Below are positions 60,104-64,000 of a stretch of DNA of 64,000 nt, one piece after another. This DNA comes from Azolla caroliniana. Its lineage: Eukaryota > Polypodiophyta. Made by a program: the position numbers and the translations under genes. The DNA lies in contig JBHGNT010000021.1 in the NCBI GenBank assembly GCA_043228905.1, positions 682,001-746,000 of the forward strand, given 5' to 3'. A model generated the notes under the pieces. It saw nothing but the letters and a program-made list of their open reading frames with translations, searched no databases and was not told the DNA's origin. Positions within the stretch are counted from its first letter, which is position 1, and each line of letters starts with the position of its first letter.

Positions 60104-61356
60104 ATGATCTTCTTCACATTATTTGAAGTTAACATCATTGTGGATGGAAGCGGGGGGGAGAGATGGTGAACGTTTCCGCTTAACAAGGATAGTTATTGTT
60201 GGGCAAATCCTTTTGACTATAATTGTAGAACAATCTCAGCATCCACAGATTCAGATGTAAATAGTTAGGCTCACCTCCATTAAAGAGGCCCGAAATATTG
60301 CACCAACATTTTTTGATTACATGCCCAAAAGCATGTTGTGTATCTTCTAGTTCCATTGGGTTGCATTTTGTATGATTATGATGCCTTAGAAACACACACA
60401 CTCACACATACTCTGTCTCCCAATTATTGAACTGATCAATGTGATTCGTTTCATTCGAAATTATTTAATCTTGGTGTGTTATACACAATTCAGATCATAG
60501 ATATGATGGAGAGTGTCTTCTATTGATCATATATATATATACTTTCTTTCCTTTCCATATATTCTTGTGTTTAACAATAATAGTTTCTGTTTGCTGGAGT
60601 GTGTGAGGAAGCACTGGACGTGGGACATGGCCTTTGCATATGCATTACTTGATGATGAGACAATTTAGATAATGCAAGCATGTTTGGCTTATTTACCCAA
60701 GGTCTCTAGAGACACTTTATGTAGACCCTACTTTTTGTGTATATTTTGTGGGTTTTTAAAATAAGTTTAGAAGACAGAAACGGTCTCAAAGTTTTGGAAG
60801 CTAGATGATACATGGAAATTTCAAGGGGATATCATGCCACCATATATTTGACGGGAAGTGAAGAACTACTTAGGGTTTAGACAACAAGAAGCTGATGATC
60901 TTATTTATACTTGCAATTTCCCTTCTCATATTAGGCCTTCTTCACATATAGACTATAGCCTAAAATGTAGTGATTGTGCAAATCCTTATATCATCGAACA
61001 AGATTTGGAAGATTATCTCCTTGTTCCTTTTACCAATTGGAAACCTTATTGCATGGATATTTTCCTCACATTTTACAAGTGACATCCAAACCCTTAAATT
61101 GCTCAACGTCATTAAAGCTAGATGTTAGTATCATGAAAGTGGGGTTGAATGTTTGCTCTCTTTAATTTTGGTTATCCACATTTCATGAAGACGTATGCAT
61201 TTTAGATGGACTTCTCAAAAAATGAAATGTGTGATTTTATGTATACATTTTAGATTATAGGGAGTGATACATTGTCAATGGTTTTTGCACGATTACATTA
61301 CACTACCAATCTCCTTCTTTCCCTTTTCTCTTTTATTCTCCGTTTGGATGTTGGCT
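60104..61356. other. Intergenic, no recognisable gene
   Basis: The left end should contain the F-box 3' UTR. The rest is AT-rich. A 74-codon frame at 60858-61082 has no family signature. Confidence 0.55.
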
Positions 61357-62424
61357 TAGGTCCATGAGAATTTGCACATAACCATACATCATATACAACA
61401 AAGAAAATGAATTATTAATTTTAGTAAGGCACATACCCACAAAAACAATTTTGGTAGTTCCTAATGTTTTGCTCACTTTTTCAATAAGTTAAGAAAAATA
61501 ATCTAAATGATAGAAAAAAAGAATTGAAATGCTAGAAAAGATTAAAATATTAGTCATCTATTTTCTACACTTTTCAAGGTTTTGTAACCTATCGATTGGC
61601 CCAACCACTTATATTTAGCATGTCCAAGAACTTTGTTCTTGTTATATCGCCATTGTCTATGATACATGAGAAGATGATGAAATGGATTGATGGATTTGAT
61701 AAGACAAGAGAAAAGGGAATGAATAATGGCATTAATATTCACAAGGGAGAGGGTACTTTGTAGGTGAATTGTGGATGGCATGGTTGTCGTGCTTGTAAGC
61801 TTGTGTGTGGGTTGAGTTACCTCATCTACAAGTTTTCAAGCACATAACTTCAAGATTGAATCAACCATGGCAAGGATTAAACTTAGGTTCATTATATCAC
61901 ATGTGTAAAATTGATTCAACCCACACACAAGCTTGCAAGCACAACAACCATGCCATCCACAATTCACCTACAAAGTACCCTCTCCCTTGTGAATATTAAT
62001 GCCATTATTCATTCCTTTTTCTCTTGTCTTATCAAATCCATCAATCCATTTCATCATCTTCTCGTGTATGATAGGCAATCACAATATAATAAGAACAAAG
62101 TTCTTGGACATGCTAAATATAAGTGGTTGGGCCAATCGATAGGTTACAAAACCTTGAAAAGTGTAGAAATAGATGACTAATCTTGTAAACTTTTCTAGCA
62201 TTTCAATTCTTTTTTTCTATCAATTAGATTATTTTTCTTAACTTATTGAAAAAGTGAGCAAAACATTAGGAACTATCTAAAAGTTCTCAAATGTCGTGGG
62301 AATTAGTCATCAAGGTTATAAATGGCCCAAAATTGTTTTCATGGGTATGCGCCTTACTAAAATTAATAATCCATTTTCTTTGTTGTATATGATGTATGGT
62401 TATGTACAAATTCTCATGGACCTA
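61357..62424. repeat. Large inverted repeat (foldback), arms 458 and 509 bp, about 100-bp loop
   Basis: The left arm (61357-61814) and right arm (61916-62424) are inverted copies matching at about 95% by eye, apart from one block of about 52 bp present only in the right arm (about 62275-62330). The outer ends are TAGGTCCATGAGAATTTG and its complement. The inner ends are GGGTTGA and TCAACCC, either side of a 101-bp spacer. No transposase frame and no clear flanking duplication were seen. A transcript crossing it would form a long double-stranded RNA. Confidence 0.92.
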
Positions 62425-64000
62425 AATGATCAAGCATCTCCCTAATAATAGTTTACATAGTCTCATAACACAAGAATTAGTTTTAATGCAAGTGTTTGAA
62501 GCCAAAATTCTTCCTTGCATTCATAATGTTAAGTTACATTTTATTTTATGCAAGGGAAAACAACAAATGTTGAATTAGTTGGGAATCAATGAAAATGACA
62601 AAAGTACGCTACAAAAGCGCTATTTGAACGTATTGCCTTAAAAAATCATGCAATAGAATTTAGACGCCCCCATCACATCGATCTAACAAATGATTGATTC
62701 TAGACTAAGGACATTACCTTATTAAAGTGATAGAATCAAAGCTAATTGAAACATTGAGATCTTGGTTTCTCATCTCATTATAATAATCTAATTTGAACTT
62801 ACGACATGGCTTCACCAATTCAACTGCTCCATGACCCAAGGAGTGAAAACAACAAATTTGGCTCATAAAAGTCAATGCCAAATGCAACTTTCCAATTTCA
62901 CTTCACATAACTAACCAACACTATATAAGGTATCCCAAAATTTGCTTGACAATTTCCCTTTTCGCACCTTGATGGGTAATTGGGACAATTTAAGCAAAAA
63001 TATTCTCACAAAATCCATGAGAAGTGCATATCAAGCATATCTAAAGTGCAACAAATTACGGAGGGTAGTGAGATTTGAAACTAGCTAAATAAGTTAATGA
63101 AAAATTGACTTACCTCTACGTTCTCAAATACCTCAATTTCTCGCTAAATGTTAATGGTGGAGTACATTGCTGAAGATAGGGGGAGATGAGCACTACCTTA
63201 CTGGCGCATAAATCGGATGGAGCAAGCTCAACATTGTTGTGGTGTAGAAAGTTGTGCTTGGTAATGGAAAATGAGTAACATTCAATGATACATAAACAAT
63301 TGGTCACACTTTAAATAGTTAAAATCTTGCTCATTCAAACTTTCTCAAGGGACTCTAACGCCACTTTGAGTAATTGCACAAGTGTTGTTTTGATATATGC
63401 CCATACAAAAAATCTACAGAAGATGAAAGCCATAAAAGTCAAAATGGCTCGGTATGATGATCTCATGCATGAACAAGGTTAGGACCTCAATTCAATATCT
63501 CAACTAGTAATAGAGAGATGTCAAGGCCCTCTCTTAGACCATGTAGAACTATGACCTAAATCCAACTTGAACTACACGATTGGTAACGACGACACTTCGC
63601 ATGGATACGTGTTAGACCATTCGGGATAGTGTTCACCTTTTCAATGAGTTGCGCAAGCTTCACTTTTCTAATTGATGTTGGCCAACACTTTGAACCGTGC
63701 GTTAGGTACACATCACAAAAAAAATGGTTTAAAGATCAATCAATCACTAACGGATTTGTCCACACCCCATGGAAACACTTTTTAACCATGCTTTTGGTAC
63801 ACATTGTAATTTTCCTGACCACTCACACTCCAATAGATTTGCCCACGTTCCATGGAAACATCAGTATGGCTAGAAATGAATCAACTTTTTTAAGTCACAC
63901 GAAGTTGATTGACACAAGGTTCACATTTCGAACTGAAAATTGTCAAGCCATTCAAGCCATGCCGTAGGTACACCTTAAGAGCACTCTCTCTATACAGAGA
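62425..64000. other. Intergenic, no recognisable gene
   Basis: AT-rich sequence to the window end. A diverged duplication is suspected near 63700-63870, where TTTG-CCAC---CCATGGAAACA and GGTACACAT recur roughly 90-110 bp apart. A 112-codon frame at 63629-63967 crosses it and has no domain signature. Confidence 0.5.

Noticed and set aside
61554-62180. Twin 75- and 89-codon frames with nearly the same protein
   Set aside because: They are the same sequence in the two arms of the inverted repeat. The match reflects duplication, not coding selection.
63629-63967. 112-codon plus-strand frame
   Set aside because: It runs across a diverged duplication and no family was recognised.
1-64000. CRISPR arrays, operons, prophage or bacterial features
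   Set aside because: The intron-containing genes and plant retroelements show nuclear plant DNA, and the tandem arrays lack CRISPR spacer structure.

Overview
The window is nuclear DNA of a land plant, most likely an angiosperm. The evidence is the genes themselves: a WD40-containing inositol 5-phosphatase, an A1-type cyclin, an ABCG half-transporter of the ABCG11/12/15 group, a RING-ePHD-BRCT protein of the BRCA1/BARD1 type, a dirigent protein and an F-box protein. Introns are short, AT-rich and GT-AG. Copia and LINE retroelements, MITEs and many microsatellites fill the space between. The species cannot be named from sequence alone. All exon boundaries given here come from reading splice sites and checking that reading-frame phase closes across every junction. 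No transcript evidence was available.

Layout. 1-10 kb is a retroelement nest. It holds the 3' part of a LINE (1-2752), a decayed minus-strand Copia element (about 2760-6542), the RNase H end and LTR of a second, plus-strand Copia (6549 to about 7970), and an old copy of the same LINE family (about 8050-10037). 11.2-20.4 kb is the minus-strand 5-phosphatase gene: 12 coding exons, predicted 1327 aa, with another LINE remnant in its first intron. An 80-bp copy of the LINE 3' tail lies just upstream (20799-20880). 24.1-28.1 kb is the minus-strand cyclin A1 gene: 11 coding exons, about 480 aa, two GC-AG introns and a 34-nt exon. A G-rich hexanucleotide array (28474-28910) lies upstream of it. 29-36 kb has no recognisable gene but contains a hAT-like MITE. 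36.5-40.8 kb is the plus-strand ABCG gene: 11 coding exons, 738 aa, with an altered ABC signature. A 312-bp Mutator-like MITE with a perfect 9-bp target duplication sits at 42500-42811. 44.0-51.3 kb is the minus-strand BRCA1-type gene: 13 coding exons, 839 aa. Its first intron carries about 2 kb of degenerate minisatellite, and an E2F-type site lies upstream. 53.4-54.0 kb is a single-exon dirigent gene and 58.8-60.1 kb a single-exon F-box gene. Two near-perfect hairpins (56.2 and 57.5 kb) and a roughly 1.07-kb inverted repeat (61357-62424) complete the right end.

The genes do not form a pathway cluster. Cyclin A1 and the BRCA1-type protein both belong to cell-cycle and DNA-repair biology, and the ABCG transporter, dirigent protein and 5-phosphatase to cell-surface or wall biology, but such mixed neighbours are normal in plant genomes. 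The least ordinary signals are the large inverted repeat, the paired GC-AG introns, the minisatellite intron and decoy splice donors of the BRCA1-type gene, the ABCG signature change, and the three generations of one LINE family sharing a structured 3' tail.
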